Position numbers and translations under genes: made by a program. A stretch of 64,000 bases of DNA from assembly GCF_017313085.1 (NCBI RefSeq), contig NZ_JAFLNF010000008.1, positions 124,001-188,000 on the forward strand. The letters run 5' to 3'. Below are positions 44,732-58,945 of the stretch, piece by piece (position 1 is the stretch's first letter; each line of letters opens with the position of its first letter). The notes under the pieces are model-generated. The model did no database searches and was not told the DNA's origin. It worked only from the letters and a program-made list of their open reading frames with translations. The DNA comes from Roseibium limicola (GTDB lineage: Bacteria; Pseudomonadota; Alphaproteobacteria; Rhizobiales; Stappiaceae).

Positions 44732-45316
44732 CTAGTAATACAGCTCACGCCGCCGCATCCGCCCACCCAAAAGCGTATCGAGCGAGAGTTTTCCGGGCCC
44801 CTGAAGCACCAGAAACAACAAGGGGAAGATCCAGAGCAACCGCTGATCGGCCATCAGGGAACTCGGATTGCCGTCAAAGAAGGCCCCGATGGTCGCCGCT
44901 TCCACATGATGCCCGGTGATATCAACGTAGGTCATCACTGCGATGAAGATGATCATGCCGAGGCTGGAGATGCGGGTGAACAATCCCAGCACAATCATCG
45001 TCGGCAGGATAAATTCCGCCCAGGTTCCCGCCAGAACGATGGCCCCGTAGGGCAGAAACGGCAGTTGCGAGACATCATATCCCGACGCCTCATAGATCTG
45101 TGGCAGGATCTGCGCATAGGCACCATCCGAAGGCATGAAGATGCCGAGGACCCCGTCCCCAAGCTTCGTCAGACCGGACTTGTAGAAATACACCAGCAGC
45201 ACACTGGCAAAGACCAGCCGCGCCGCCAGTCCGGGCAACCAGGTCATCGTGGCGCGCTGCACTACAAGCGCCACGCTGGTGTGTACCCGATAAAGCCATG
45301 CCGCCAAAAAACCCAT
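44732..45316 (-). CDS. DoxX-family membrane protein of the bufferin operon
   Basis: A 194-residue inner membrane protein with about four transmembrane helices. FASVLLVYFYKSGLTKLGD, FILPTMIVLGLFTRISSLGMIIFIAVMTYVDI and LLWIFPLLFLVLQGPGKLSLD are the DoxX blocks. It closes the bufA-bufB-bufC-doxX unit, 61 bases after bufC. DoxX proteins commonly accompany DUF2282/DUF692/DUF2063 operons; their role there is not settled. GGAGG lies upstream of the ATG at 45316. The frame continues to 45409 into bufC. Confidence 0.85.
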   Translation of the reverse strand: MGFLAAWLYRVHTSVALVVQRATMTWLPGLAARLVFASVLLVYFYKSGLTKLGDGVLGIFMPSDGAYAQILPQIYEASGYDVSQLPFLPYGAIVLAGTWAEFILPTMIVLGLFTRISSLGMIIFIAVMTYVDITGHHVEAATIGAFFDGNPSSLMADQRLLWIFPLLFLVLQGPGKLSLDTLLGGRMRRRELYY

Positions 45317-45377
45317 TCTGCCCTCCGTTCCAGGTCCGCCAAAAATGCGGTCGCCCGGTCGCCTGCCAACGTCACAT

Positions 45378-46184
45378 TTATGCCTTGCCGCCTGCGGCAA
45401 TGAACGCACCTGTTTCCAGTACCTTACGCAAACACACCGTCAAATCGAAATCAGAATGTGCTGCAAGCGCATGTTCCGCCGCAAAGCCGAGAGCCTTCCC
45501 ATCCGCCAGAGCCTGAAAAAACACAGCCGAGGCAGGGTCCAGCGCCTCCACATGCACAGCAAGATCCGGACGCGTCACCAGCGCCACTTGCGACAGGGAC
45601 ATATCGATCGATGTCTTCCCCGCCTCCCGATCCATCCTACCTGATTGCGCCACTCGGTTCTGGCTCAGGATCGCGACAATCGGATAGCGCGAAGAAATCA
45701 GCGCAGCAGCGGGATGCAGACAAAGTTTCAGCGTGCCCAGCTGATCCGGAGCTCTGGAGGATAGCGCTTCGACTGCGAGAGGCGCGCAGTCGGACGCATG
45801 ATAAGCCCGCAGCCAGGCCCACTCCAACCGCGCCACGTCCGCCAGATACGGGTAGGCTGCCAGTGGAGGAAAAGCCTCAATGAACTCGGGCATTTCCGCT
45901 CCATAGCTCAGAAGCACGGCAGACTGCGGCAGATGCTGCGCAATCAACACACGCGCCATCGCCTTGAAATAGTCTTCGCCCAGCAGATTTGACAGTGCCG
46001 GATAGCTTTGCGCCAGGGCCTCGCTCAGGCTCGACATCACATTGTTGCGGTAGACGTTGAAACGCTTCGGCGCCGGTGCGCCATCCGGCCCGATAATTCC
46101 GTCGGGCATCGACACGCCAGCGTCTGTCAGAGCTGAGGCGAAATCAGCCCGGCCCGGCAGTGGCGGATAAAAATCACCCGGCAA
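45378..46184 (-). CDS. bufC: BufC/HvfC-like partner protein of the MNIO enzyme (DUF2063)
   Basis: A protein of about 268 residues with an N-terminal DUF2063 domain: [35 protein letters not shown] and [23 protein letters not shown]. In bufferin and related RiPP systems this protein is the partner of the DUF692 enzyme and helps recruit the precursor. The start is probably the TTG at 46184, six bases after GGGAGG, giving an 11-base overlap with bufB and tight coupling. ATG at 46208 or 46253 would lie well inside bufB. Confidence 0.85.
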   Translation of the reverse strand: MPGDFYPPLPGRADFASALTDAGVSMPDGIIGPDGAPAPKRFNVYRNNVMSSLSEALAQSYPALSNLLGEDYFKAMARVLIAQHLPQSAVLLSYGAEMPEFIEAFPPLAAYPYLADVARLEWAWLRAYHASDCAPLAVEALSSRAPDQLGTLKLCLHPAAALISSRYPIVAILSQNRVAQSGRMDREAGKTSIDMSLSQVALVTRPDLAVHVEALDPASAVFFQALADGKALGFAAEHALAAHSDFDLTVCLRKVLETGAFIAAGGKA

Positions 46185-47118
46185 GCCGAGCCTCCCGCGC
46201 CACGGCATCGGGTTGATCTGAACGAGCTTCCCGCTCCGCTTCCAGAATGGCATTCGCCGCCATGGTTTCGTTCATCAGAACGGGCCAGGCAGGCACATCA
46301 TTATCCCACTCGATCAGCGTTGGCACCGGACCGATACGTCCGATCAGCGCTTCATATAGCGCCCAGACAGCCGCATCGACTTCCCGGTCATGCGCATCAA
46401 TCAGCAACGGGCGTCCTGCATCATCTTCATCCACCGCATGGCCACCCAAATGCACCTCTCCGACAGCCTCGACCGGAAACGACTCAAGGTAGGTTTTTGC
46501 ATCCCATTGCTGATTGACGCAGGACACATGGACGTTGTTGACATCCAGAAGCAGGCCACAATCGGTGCGCCGAACAATTTCTTTCAAGAAATCTGTCTCA
46601 GCGTATGTGCTCTGGGCGAATGCCACATAGGTAGAGGGATTTTCCAGCAGCATGCGTAGGCCCAGGACGTCTTGCACCTGGTCAATGTGATCACATACAC
46701 GCGTCAGAGTTTCACCCGTATAGGGTAGCGGCAGAAGATCGTTGAAATAGGTGGTGTCATGGGTCGACCACGCCAGATGCTCGGAGAATTGACCAGGCTG
46801 ATAGCGCTGCACCAGCGCCTTGAGACGGCTCAAATGCCCCCTGTCCAGAGGCCCTTCTGCTCCGATGGAAAGCCCGACCCCATGCAGGGAGATCGGATAG
46901 CGCTCGCGGATGGCTGCAAGCTGGCGGTGCGGCATGCCACCATCGCCCATATAATTCTCGGCATGAACCTCGAAGAAACCAATGTCCGGGCTGTCTTGAA
47001 GGATGTCGGCAACATGCTCCGGCTTAAGACCCGCCCCGGCCCGGCAGGGCAATCCATGAGGACCGGCGCCTGCGTTCTGTGCCGAGGGGCCGTCAGAGGT
47101 CAGATGCTGTTGGGTCAT
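46174..47118 (-). CDS. bufB: MNIO (DUF692) multinuclear iron oxidase, bufferin-modifying enzyme
   Basis: A 314-residue TIM-barrel enzyme of the DUF692 family. It shows the opening [25 protein letters not shown] with a probable iron ligand, [43 protein letters not shown] and LIEWDND: metal-binding His, Glu, Asp and Asn spread as in characterised members. MNIO enzymes oxidise cysteines of RiPP precursors, to thiooxazoles in bufferins or oxazolone/thioamide in methanobactin. The ATG at 47118 follows GGAGC by seven bases; GTG at 47139 is an alternative. Confidence 0.92.
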   Translation of the reverse strand: MTQQHLTSDGPSAQNAGAGPHGLPCRAGAGLKPEHVADILQDSPDIGFFEVHAENYMGDGGMPHRQLAAIRERYPISLHGVGLSIGAEGPLDRGHLSRLKALVQRYQPGQFSEHLAWSTHDTTYFNDLLPLPYTGETLTRVCDHIDQVQDVLGLRMLLENPSTYVAFAQSTYAETDFLKEIVRRTDCGLLLDVNNVHVSCVNQQWDAKTYLESFPVEAVGEVHLGGHAVDEDDAGRPLLIDAHDREVDAAVWALYEALIGRIGPVPTLIEWDNDVPAWPVLMNETMAANAILEAEREARSDQPDAVAREARLAG

Positions 47119-47147
47119 GATTTGCTCCAGCCGGGTCACGGCTTAAT

Positions 47148-47447
47148 TCAGGCTTTCGGCAGATCGCGGTCCAGCTCTTCAAGCGAGCCGTGGCGATCGC
47201 CAGGCAGGTCCATGTCGACACATGTACCCTTGGGAACCAGCGTCCAGGCATTTCCCTGGTAATCGACTGTGGAGGTTCCGGCGCAAGTTGTACCCGCACC
47301 CGCCTTGCAGTCGTTCTGGCCTTTCAAAGACACACCGTAGCACTTTTCCTTGGCCTGGGCCGCAGCTTCCTGCGGAACGGCAACACTGGCCAACGCACCG
47401 GCAACGGCACTGGCGAGAACAGCTGCAGTCATTGTCTTCTTGGTCAT
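47148..47447 (-). CDS. bufA: Bufferin-1-type Cys4 RiPP metallophore precursor (DUF2282)
   Basis: A 99-residue exported precursor. A Sec signal peptide (about 1-31, ending EAAAQA) is followed by a small core with four cysteines at 36, 47, 55 and 76: [21 protein letters not shown] and LVPKGTC. This matches DUF2282, whose members are the BufA1/HvfA-like substrates of MNIO enzymes. After modification, the peptide is exported and binds copper, protecting the cell. A hydrophilic tail ([20 protein letters not shown]) of about 20 residues follows the last Cys. GGGAG lies seven bases before the ATG at 47447. Confidence 0.92.
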   Translation of the reverse strand: MTKKTMTAAVLASAVAGALASVAVPQEAAAQAKEKCYGVSLKGQNDCKAGAGTTCAGTSTVDYQGNAWTLVPKGTCVDMDLPGDRHGSLEELDRDLPKA

Positions 47448-48195
47448 GGTCAACTCCCGTTCATTTGAACTCTAGGCCCAGACCGGAGGACGTCCACCCT
47501 GGGGATCTGGGGTCACCTTCGCCGTTCTCCCGATCACTGAAAAATCAAACGACTGTGACAGATTTCGTGATCACGCCGGACCGCTCCGACACGCTCACGC
47601 CCACTACATGTAAGATTCTTTCCTTTGGACGGGGTTAAAACCAACTAATCTACGAATTGGCGCTGCAATGGCGAAACTTTTATAATAATGTCAAAGAGAA
47701 ACAGACTTGCTCAGGCAGGTGAAATCTGGCATGTTCGCGCCGCTTGGAATAGGACAGCATCACTGTCCCTTTCGGCCGGGTAGGGTTACGTCTTGTTTAC
47801 AGTCATCGGCGCGGACGCATTTAAATCAGATGCGACGGGACCACTGGAAGGCGGAAAACCCCACCAAACACGTTGACCGCGAAAAGGCCGAGATCGGCTT
47901 GATCGCTTGCGAATGCCTTGACTTTCGCACCGTCGCACTGCCTTTCGATCACACGAAAAGGCAATTGCGCAGCAGGGCATCGGCACCGGAAAGCTATCCG
48001 GTGGTCAACACCACGTCAGGCAGCCAGGAGGATTTTACTCCACCTTCGGCAGCCAGGCGTCCGAATTTCGACAGAGCCGAGGCGGGAAGCCAGGGTCGTC
48101 GCACGAGCCGCGTCCGGATAGGAACGCGACCCGAACGGGACCCGACGCTTCAACCCCGGTTCTCATACATCGTGTGAGAACACGTGAGGGAGCAC
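47448..48195. other. Divergent control region between the buf operon and gltBD
   Basis: This 748-base region has no convincing gene. The left part should hold the buf promoter and the right part the gltB leader. A search by eye for the GTAACC/CGAA promoter pair known for Caulobacter SigF gave no clear match at the proper spacing. The only well-formed structure is the dyad at 48159-48181. Confidence 0.5.
48159..48181. promoter_or_regulatory. Inverted repeat in the gltB leader
   Basis: GTTCTCA (48159-48165) and TGAGAAC (48175-48181) are perfectly complementary, and inner AC/GT pairs extend the dyad. It ends 14 bases before the gltB ATG and just upstream of the ribosome binding site, so a repressor site or an RNA hairpin affecting translation is possible. 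Confidence 0.45.
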
Positions 48196-52938
<4,743 letters not shown>

Positions 52939-52962
52939 TCTGCGGCACCAACGATCTACGAT

Positions 52963-53003
52963 CGGCTCTCGGGTGCGGGACTTTCTCGCACCCGATCGAG
53001 CCG
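52963..53003 (+). other. Intercistronic stem-loop between gltB and gltD
   Basis: CGGCTC-T-CGGGTGCG (52963-52977) pairs with CGCACCCG-AT-CGAGCCG (52987-53003) around about nine bases. There is no T-run; it could adjust the ratio of GltB to GltD by mRNA stability or partial termination. Confidence 0.6.
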
Positions 53004-53038
53004 CCCCAGAGACTTGAAATATATGTGAGGAGGTCACC

Positions 53039-54481
53039 TTGGGCAAGGTAACCGGATTTATGGAAATCGACCGGCAGGAACAAAAGTACCAGCCTGCGTC
53101 TGATCGTATCCGCCATTTCAAGGAATTCGTCATCCCGCTCGGCGAAGGCGAAGTTCAGCGTCAGGCAGCGCGCTGCATGGACTGCGGCATTCCGTTCTGT
53201 CACGGCCCCACAGGCTGTCCAGTGCACAACCAGATCCCCGACTGGAACGATCTTGTCTATGAGGGCGACTGGGATCTGGCACTGCGCAACCTGCACTCCA
53301 CCAACAACTTTCCGGAGTTCACCGGCCGCATCTGCCCCGCCCCGTGCGAGGAAGCCTGTACGCTGAACCTGGAAGACATTCCGGTGAACATCAAATCCAT
53401 CGAGCAGGCGATTGCCGACAAGGGCTTCTCCGAAGGCTGGATCACACCGGAACCCGCCGCCACCAAGACCGGCAAGGCCGTCGCCATCATCGGCTCCGGT
53501 CCTGCAGGCATGGCAGCCGCCCAGCAGCTCGCCCGTGCCGGTCATACGGTTCACGTTTATGAGCGTGAGCCCAAGGCAGGCGGCCTGCTGCGCTACGGTA
53601 TTCCCGACTTCAAGATGGAAAAGCACTTCATCGACCGTCGCATCGAGCAGATGGAAGCCGAAGGCGTGACATTCCACTATGGCGTGGATGTCGGTACCAG
53701 CGTCTCTCTGGAAGACCTGGCCGAGCGCCACGATGCCGTGATCCTCTGCGCCGGTTCTGAGCGCCCGCGCGATCCCGGCGTCTCCGGCTTCGACCTGGAA
53801 GGCTGTCATTGGGCGATGACTTACCTGGTTCAGCAGAACCGCCGCGTTGGTGGTGAGCCGGAAGTTCCTGCGCACTCCAACGAAGCGCCGATCTGGTCGG
53901 CTGGCAAGCACGTCGTCGTCATCGGCGGCGGCGACACCGCCTCTGACTGTGTCGGCACATCTTTCCGACAGGGCGCCCTGTCGGTCACCCAGCTCGACAT
54001 TCGCCCGATCCCGCCGCTGAAAGAAGACAAGCAGACCATCTGGCCCTATTGGCCAACGAAGTTCCGCACGTCCTCCTCGCAGGCCGAAGGGGCTGAACGC
54101 GAGTTCTCCGCAGCAACACTCGGCATTGTCGGCGAAGACGGTCACGTCACCGGGGTGAAATGCGCCCGCGTTGATGAAAAGCGTCAACCGATCCCCGGCA
54201 CCGAGTTCATCCTCAAGGCCGATCTGGTTCTGGCCGCAATCGGTTTCTCCGGCCCGCGTCTCGACACCTACATCGCCGGTGCTGGAGACAAGCTGGAACT
54301 CGATGGCCGGACCAACGTCAAGGCTAACACCGAGGACTATAAGACCACGATGGACAAGGTCTTTGCAGCCGGTGACGTGCGCAAGGGTCAGTCGCTGGTC
54401 GTCTGGGCCATCCGTGAAGGCCGTCAGGCCGCCCGCGCCGTGGATGAGTTCCTGACAGGGTCAACCAACCTGCCGCGCTGA
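53039..54481 (+). CDS. gltD: Glutamate synthase (NADPH) small subunit
   Basis: A 480-residue flavoprotein that passes electrons from NADPH to GltB. The N-terminal cysteine-rich region ([27 protein letters not shown] and [14 protein letters not shown]) provides two [4Fe-4S] clusters. The FAD site is [22 protein letters not shown], and the NADPH site is [30 protein letters not shown] closes the FAD domain. The start is TTG at 53039 with AGGAGG six bases upstream, and the protein begins [13 protein letters not shown] as in homologues. Confidence 0.97.
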   Translation: MGKVTGFMEIDRQEQKYQPASDRIRHFKEFVIPLGEGEVQRQAARCMDCGIPFCHGPTGCPVHNQIPDWNDLVYEGDWDLALRNLHSTNNFPEFTGRICPAPCEEACTLNLEDIPVNIKSIEQAIADKGFSEGWITPEPAATKTGKAVAIIGSGPAGMAAAQQLARAGHTVHVYEREPKAGGLLRYGIPDFKMEKHFIDRRIEQMEAEGVTFHYGVDVGTSVSLEDLAERHDAVILCAGSERPRDPGVSGFDLEGCHWAMTYLVQQNRRVGGEPEVPAHSNEAPIWSAGKHVVVIGGGDTASDCVGTSFRQGALSVTQLDIRPIPPLKEDKQTIWPYWPTKFRTSSSQAEGAEREFSAATLGIVGEDGHVTGVKCARVDEKRQPIPGTEFILKADLVLAAIGFSGPRLDTYIAGAGDKLELDGRTNVKANTEDYKTTMDKVFAAGDVRKGQSLVVWAIREGRQAARAVDEFLTGSTNLPR

Positions 54482-54502
54482 CGCGTCACACAAAACCTTA
54501 CG

Positions 54503-54544
54503 AAAAGGGCCGCTTTTTCCCGAGGGACAAAGCGGCCCTTTTTG
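54503..54544. terminator. Terminator of gltBD, shared with the convergent DUF459 gene
   Basis: AAAAGGGCCGCTTT pairs with AAAGCGGCCCTTTT around a 12-nt loop and is followed by T residues. Confidence 0.88.
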
Positions 54545-54563
54545 TTGAACGGCTACGCCCGCC

Positions 54564-55769
54564 CTAATTTTCCAGGTTGGCCGGATCGCGTTGCCAGTTG
54601 TCGACCCGTCCAACGGGCGCCTCAAGCACTTCGCCTTTCACCAATGCCCGATAGCCAAGCGACTCCGCAGCATCCTCGTCAGTCTGGACCTCCCCTCCCC
54701 CCAGCAGATCAGTTTCGGAGGAAGTGGTGCGCCCTGTCAGAACGATGAAGTTGGGGTCATCGGCAACGCCCTCGAAGGCCAGCCCGCCATATCCACCCAG
54801 CACCCGGGTCAATTCACGTTCGACGAAGAACGCCACTTTCAGATAGCCAGCCCAGGTAAAGCCGATGCGATTGCCCGAGCGCAGCTTCTTGCGCTGCCCA
54901 TCCACATCAGGGCCGTAGGACGAGTATTCGCCTGTATCAGAGAGGAAAATGTCCCAGATATCGACATAAGAGCTGCGGGTCGCCTCAAGTTCCTCGCGGA
55001 AGATCCCGTTCAGCAGTTGAAAATCCTCGTTCACAAGCGCCGAGTTCGTCGGCGGCAGGCCAATCCAGATAACCGCCTTGCGCAGGGCTTTGGTCTGCTC
55101 GATCAGCAGCCGCACATGCTCGCGGTAGGTCTTTTCCCAATCCGGCGTTCCGAACTCAACCGGCGGCTCACCTGGAAACATCCGCTTGAGGTCGTGCTGG
55201 CCCATCATAAGGACGACAGCGCGCACCCGGTCCAACTCTTCAAAGGTCTTGATTTGGCTGATCCAGTCAGGCGGGCTGTCGCCCGCCAGCCCCTGCCGTG
55301 CGGTGACGAGCTTTTCCGTCCTCACCATCGGCTTGTCCTGCAGGGTAAACCTCAGTCCTTCAGCGACGCCGTCGGCCATGTCGTCACCGACAACCAGCAA
55401 CACCCCCGCATCCGGGTCTTTCACTTGCTCGACAAAGCGCGGCTTGGAGTAGCCGCTTGAGCCCGCACTGCTGGAACCCGAGGAAGAGGATGAAGCTTTT
55501 CGATTGTTCGAGCCGCTACGTTGCGTGCCACGGCGCGGCCGGTCATCACCCTTGAACAGGCGAAACAGAGCACCGAGCGGATTGAAACTGCGCCGCTCCT
55601 CGGCCTGCGCCAGAACGATTTTAGCCTGCTCCTGCGCAGAAGCGCCTGCGATATAGGCCCCTGAAGGCCACCCACTTGCCTGACACAGCACAAACGCAAA
55701 GCCGAGCAGCAAAAGGCCTGCACGACGTGCAAGCCTTTGCCGGAGGGAATATCGTCCCATCAGAACCAT
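54564..55769 (-). CDS. DUF459 exported SGNH-hydrolase-like protein
   Basis: A 401-residue exported protein. After a signal/anchor segment (about 17-45) comes a Ser-rich linker (about 85-110, SSSSSGSSSAGSSG) and a DUF459 domain with an SGNH-type fold: VLLVVGDDMADGVAEGL in place of the usual GDS block, VVLMMGQHDLKRM and VIWIGLPPTNSA. The catalytic serine of GDSL enzymes appears to be replaced by Asp/Asp here, so activity is doubtful. Related proteins affect envelope polysaccharide or peptidoglycan. It lies upstream of no gene in operon; the lytic transglycosylase gene precedes it on the same strand. Confidence 0.8.
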   Translation of the reverse strand: MVLMGRYSLRQRLARRAGLLLLGFAFVLCQASGWPSGAYIAGASAQEQAKIVLAQAEERRSFNPLGALFRLFKGDDRPRRGTQRSGSNNRKASSSSSGSSSAGSSGYSKPRFVEQVKDPDAGVLLVVGDDMADGVAEGLRFTLQDKPMVRTEKLVTARQGLAGDSPPDWISQIKTFEELDRVRAVVLMMGQHDLKRMFPGEPPVEFGTPDWEKTYREHVRLLIEQTKALRKAVIWIGLPPTNSALVNEDFQLLNGIFREELEATRSSYVDIWDIFLSDTGEYSSYGPDVDGQRKKLRSGNRIGFTWAGYLKVAFFVERELTRVLGGYGGLAFEGVADDPNFIVLTGRTTSSETDLLGGGEVQTDEDAAESLGYRALVKGEVLEAPVGRVDNWQRDPANLEN

Positions 55770-55809
55770 GCGGTTAGCCTCTGCTTTTCCAGACTGGTGC
55801 TGATTAAGA

Positions 55810-57075
55810 TCAGCTGTCCAGTTTCATCCTGGCAAGCAATACCACAGAGGCATAGCCGTCGGGAATGAGACCAAGGGCTTTCTGATAGGCCCGAATGCCA
55901 CGCTTGGTCGCCGGTCCTACCTTGCCGTCAGCCGATCCCACATTGTAGCCGCGACGGTTGAGTTCCTGCTGCAGCTCTTTGGTTTCAGAGCGGGACAACG
56001 GCAGATATTCACGTGACCAGTCGCCGTGGAACTCACCGCCACCGATGATCCGGTCGGCGAGATGCCCGACGGCCAAGGCATAGGCCGTGGCGTTGTTGTA
56101 GCGCTTGATCACATAGAAGTTGCGCAGCATCAGGAAGGCTGGGCCACTGGCACCGGCAGGCATCACCAGAATCGCGTCGTCTTGCGGACGCGGGAAGTCC
56201 CGGCCATTGGCCCGGCGCACCCCCTGGCGAGCCCATGCGGCAATCGACAGGGTCGTGTCGTCATCGGCCAGCTTGTAATTAAAGCTGCGCGGCAGGGCGA
56301 CTTCATAGCCCCAGGTCTTGCCGGTTTGCCAGCCATGTTCCGACAGATAGTTCGCAGTTGAGGCAAGCGCATCCGGCACCGACGTCCAGATATCGCGCCG
56401 CCCGTCGCCATCATAGTCGGCAGCATAGGCCTGCCAGCTGGTGGGCATGAACTGGGTATGTCCCATGGCACCGGCCCAGGAGCCTTCCATGTCCTGAAAC
56501 CGCACGTGGCCAGCCTGCACAATGCCAAGCGCCTTGATCAGCTCCCGCTCCCAGAAGCTGGAACGACGCGGCGCCGCATAGGCCAGCGTGGCAAGCGCAC
56601 GTATGACATTGTGCTTGCCCTTGAAGGTGCCATAGTTGGTTTCCATGCCCCAGATCGCCAGCACGGCTTCGCGGTCGACGCCGTAGCGCGCCTCGATCTT
56701 GCTCAGCACGGAAGCGTATTCGTCCAGCAGTTCCCGCCCACGCGAAACGCGCGAATCGGAGACCGCACTCTCCAGATAAGACCAGACCGGTTTGACGAAC
56801 TCAGACTGCTTGTCCATCAAGCGGAGCGTGTCCGCATCCGGGTCCATGCCTGTGAAGACGGCATTGTAGGTGCGCGAGGAAATTCCAGCAGAACTGGCCT
56901 TTGACCAGAACGAGCGAACAAAGCGGTCGAAACCCGCGTCTGCTTTCACGGGAGTTCCGTGACCGGACACCAGGACAACCGCCAGTGCGCCTGTCAGCGC
57001 AAACGCGGTCCCTTTCCAATTCCAATCGCGAAAACGGCGAAGAACCTTTGGTCCGATATGTGCCAGCGACGTCAT
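55810..57075 (-). CDS. Lytic murein transglycosylase (MltB-type) with C-terminal peptidoglycan-binding domain
   Basis: A 421-residue periplasmic enzyme that cleaves the glycan strand and forms 1,6-anhydro muramic acid. The N-terminus holds a signal sequence. The MltB-like catalytic domain shows the Glu in AIWGMETNYGTFKGKHNVI and GAMGHTQFMPTSWQAYAADYDGDGRRDIW in consecutive blocks. The last 60 residues are a PG_binding_1 domain (SETKELQQELNRRGYNVGSADGKVGPATKRGIRAYQKA). GGAGG seven bases upstream supports the ATG at 57075. Confidence 0.93.
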   Translation of the reverse strand: MTSLAHIGPKVLRRFRDWNWKGTAFALTGALAVVLVSGHGTPVKADAGFDRFVRSFWSKASSAGISSRTYNAVFTGMDPDADTLRLMDKQSEFVKPVWSYLESAVSDSRVSRGRELLDEYASVLSKIEARYGVDREAVLAIWGMETNYGTFKGKHNVIRALATLAYAAPRRSSFWERELIKALGIVQAGHVRFQDMEGSWAGAMGHTQFMPTSWQAYAADYDGDGRRDIWTSVPDALASTANYLSEHGWQTGKTWGYEVALPRSFNYKLADDDTTLSIAAWARQGVRRANGRDFPRPQDDAILVMPAGASGPAFLMLRNFYVIKRYNNATAYALAVGHLADRIIGGGEFHGDWSREYLPLSRSETKELQQELNRRGYNVGSADGKVGPATKRGIRAYQKALGLIPDGYASVVLLARMKLDS

Positions 57076-57162
57076 TCAGGCCTCCTGTGCCTGTCTTGGG
57101 AAAATGGGGCGCAACTCCATGTGAGCTTGCGCATGCGATGCGGCGAAACCGTGATCAAGGCC

Positions 57163-58788
57163 TTAGTGGCGGATCCGGACACCCGCTTCGATACTGTTTT
57201 CGTCATAGTCGCTTCCGCCCTGCGAAGAGGTGAAAGCCCGATAGGTGTATTTGGCCTGCAGCGCCGCATTGCGGGTGACAGCGAAGGTCAACCCGGCAAG
57301 GCCTGTCGCCGTGACTTCATCGATGCCGACACCTTCATAGTGACGCAGGCTGACCCCTGCCCCCAGCTCGCCCGCCAGGCGATCACTGAAGTCATGGGCC
57401 AATCGCATGTCACCAGCATAGATAGCCGAGCCCGAGGATCCGGCAATCGTGGTGGTGGCGAATGTCGTGTTCACCCCGGCCGTGACCGTCGTGCGCCGGG
57501 TCGGTGACCAGACCAGATTGGCCCCGGCCACAAGACCGCTCAGATCGCCAAGCGTTTCGTCATCCAGATGCTCCGCACGCCACCCGGCAGAGATGTCGCC
57601 TGCCAGCTTCGCGCCATAGTCGACCCGCGTACCCAACCGCATCTCGTACCCCCAGCTGTTGCGCTTCTCGCAATCCGAGTTGCAGCTCGCGTCAAAGCGC
57701 CGCAACAGCAGGTCCGCGCTGGTGAAAGGCCTCAGGATCGCACCGGTGTTGGCATCCAGACGCAGCCCGGTCGAGTAGAGCGTGTTGTTGCGCTCCGACG
57801 AACTGCCGCTTGCCCCTGCATACTGACTGCGCACGGCACCGACACGCCCTCTGACAGTCGCCAGCGGCAGCTCACGCGCCAGGCCCAGCTCACCGGAGAT
57901 CTCATGCACGTCTTCAACACCGCCAGCGCTTTCTGCCGTCGAGTTGCTCTCCTGGCTGTAGGCATAAGACAGGTTGCCGGTTCCGGTCAGGCTCGGGTCG
58001 ATGTCGAGCCGCAAGGCTGTTCCGGCCAGAATACTCTTTTCCGGATCCAACCCGGTGGAATAGGTCGTCAGGCTGCCATTCAGATTAAGACTCAACTCAT
58101 GTCGTGCCCAATTGGAGCGCGCCGTGACAGATGGTTCCACCACCACATAGCTGCCAGCCTCACCACCTCGGGTCTGGCTGAGATTATCGCTGTATCCGCC
58201 GCGCAAGGACGCTTCGGAGAAAATCGTGAACGTCCCGACCCGAAGGCCGACAGGCGCGTCGAACCGGGTTTCGCCGTCGAAAGCCTCTGCTGTCGTACCA
58301 ACGCCCCCGGAAGAGCCACCTGCAGCGCCCTGAGCCGATGCCGGTGCCGCTCTTCCGGCGACGCCATTGCCTTCTGCCCGCTGTTGACGCCCGACACTGT
58401 TGACGCGTTCCGAGAACCGCGCAACAGGCACCAGCTTGGCGCCACCAGACAGCCCGGTACTGGCGCCTTGGTTCAGGGTCGCAACACCCGGTGCCGGGTC
58501 TTCGAAGGCGCGCAACGCAAAAACGCCCTCATCCGGGACCGATATCGAACCGGTCATCATCTCATCCGGCGACTGCCCCTCGCTGGATTGCGGAGGCAAC
58601 ACGGCGCCAACAAGCGACGGATCACTCACCACAACAAAGCTTTCAGCTTCGGCCGGATCTTGCGCTGCCTGCTTCGCCTGCACGTCCTCCGGCAAACTAC
58701 CGCGCAACAGCACAGCCCCCTCCTGGGCCAAAGCCACAGGAACAGCCACAAGGACAACAGGCAACAAAAGTACGGCAGCGGTGCGCAT
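57163..58788 (-). CDS. Outer membrane beta-barrel protein (putative porin type 2)
   Basis: A 541-residue exported protein with a signal peptide (MRTAAVLLLPVVLVAVPVALAQ), a disordered low-complexity region to about residue 175, and a C-terminal barrel with alternating hydrophobic residues and repeated patterns such as SLRGGYSDNLSQTRGGEAGSYVVVEPSV in separate strands. The lone Cys pair (CNSDC) probably forms a disulfide in a loop. It resembles the BBP2_2-type barrel family of alphaproteobacteria, which are often linked to polysaccharide export. Substrate is unknown. It is divergent from kdsD. Confidence 0.75.
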   Translation of the reverse strand: MRTAAVLLLPVVLVAVPVALAQEGAVLLRGSLPEDVQAKQAAQDPAEAESFVVVSDPSLVGAVLPPQSSEGQSPDEMMTGSISVPDEGVFALRAFEDPAPGVATLNQGASTGLSGGAKLVPVARFSERVNSVGRQQRAEGNGVAGRAAPASAQGAAGGSSGGVGTTAEAFDGETRFDAPVGLRVGTFTIFSEASLRGGYSDNLSQTRGGEAGSYVVVEPSVTARSNWARHELSLNLNGSLTTYSTGLDPEKSILAGTALRLDIDPSLTGTGNLSYAYSQESNSTAESAGGVEDVHEISGELGLARELPLATVRGRVGAVRSQYAGASGSSSERNNTLYSTGLRLDANTGAILRPFTSADLLLRRFDASCNSDCEKRNSWGYEMRLGTRVDYGAKLAGDISAGWRAEHLDDETLGDLSGLVAGANLVWSPTRRTTVTAGVNTTFATTTIAGSSGSAIYAGDMRLAHDFSDRLAGELGAGVSLRHYEGVGIDEVTATGLAGLTFAVTRNAALQAKYTYRAFTSSQGGSDYDENSIEAGVRIRH

Positions 58789-58945
58789 CAGCTAAAATGG
58801 ATCCTGAACATTCACCCGCCAAAGTGCAGAAACATGGTTAATTGTTCATTGACAGTTTGCGGTTTCCGACCGCTGCTTGCACCCCTTGGTCAGTTGGCGT
58901 AGACAAGTCTGAATGGCTTCGGGCGCGGGCACACAAGGAATAAAA

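Noticed and set aside
45316-45409. Longer N-terminus for the DoxX protein
   Set aside because: The extension lies inside bufC and carries no membrane or family sequence; a GGAGG supports the internal ATG at 45316.
47448-47800. SigF-type promoter for the buf operon
   Set aside because: GTAACC-N16-CGAA was looked for by eye on the minus strand; the only GGTTAC found is 9 bases from a TTCG, which is the wrong spacing.
57568-58902. 444-residue plus-strand frame across the beta-barrel gene
   Set aside because: Antisense to an outer membrane protein gene with a clear signal peptide and strand pattern.
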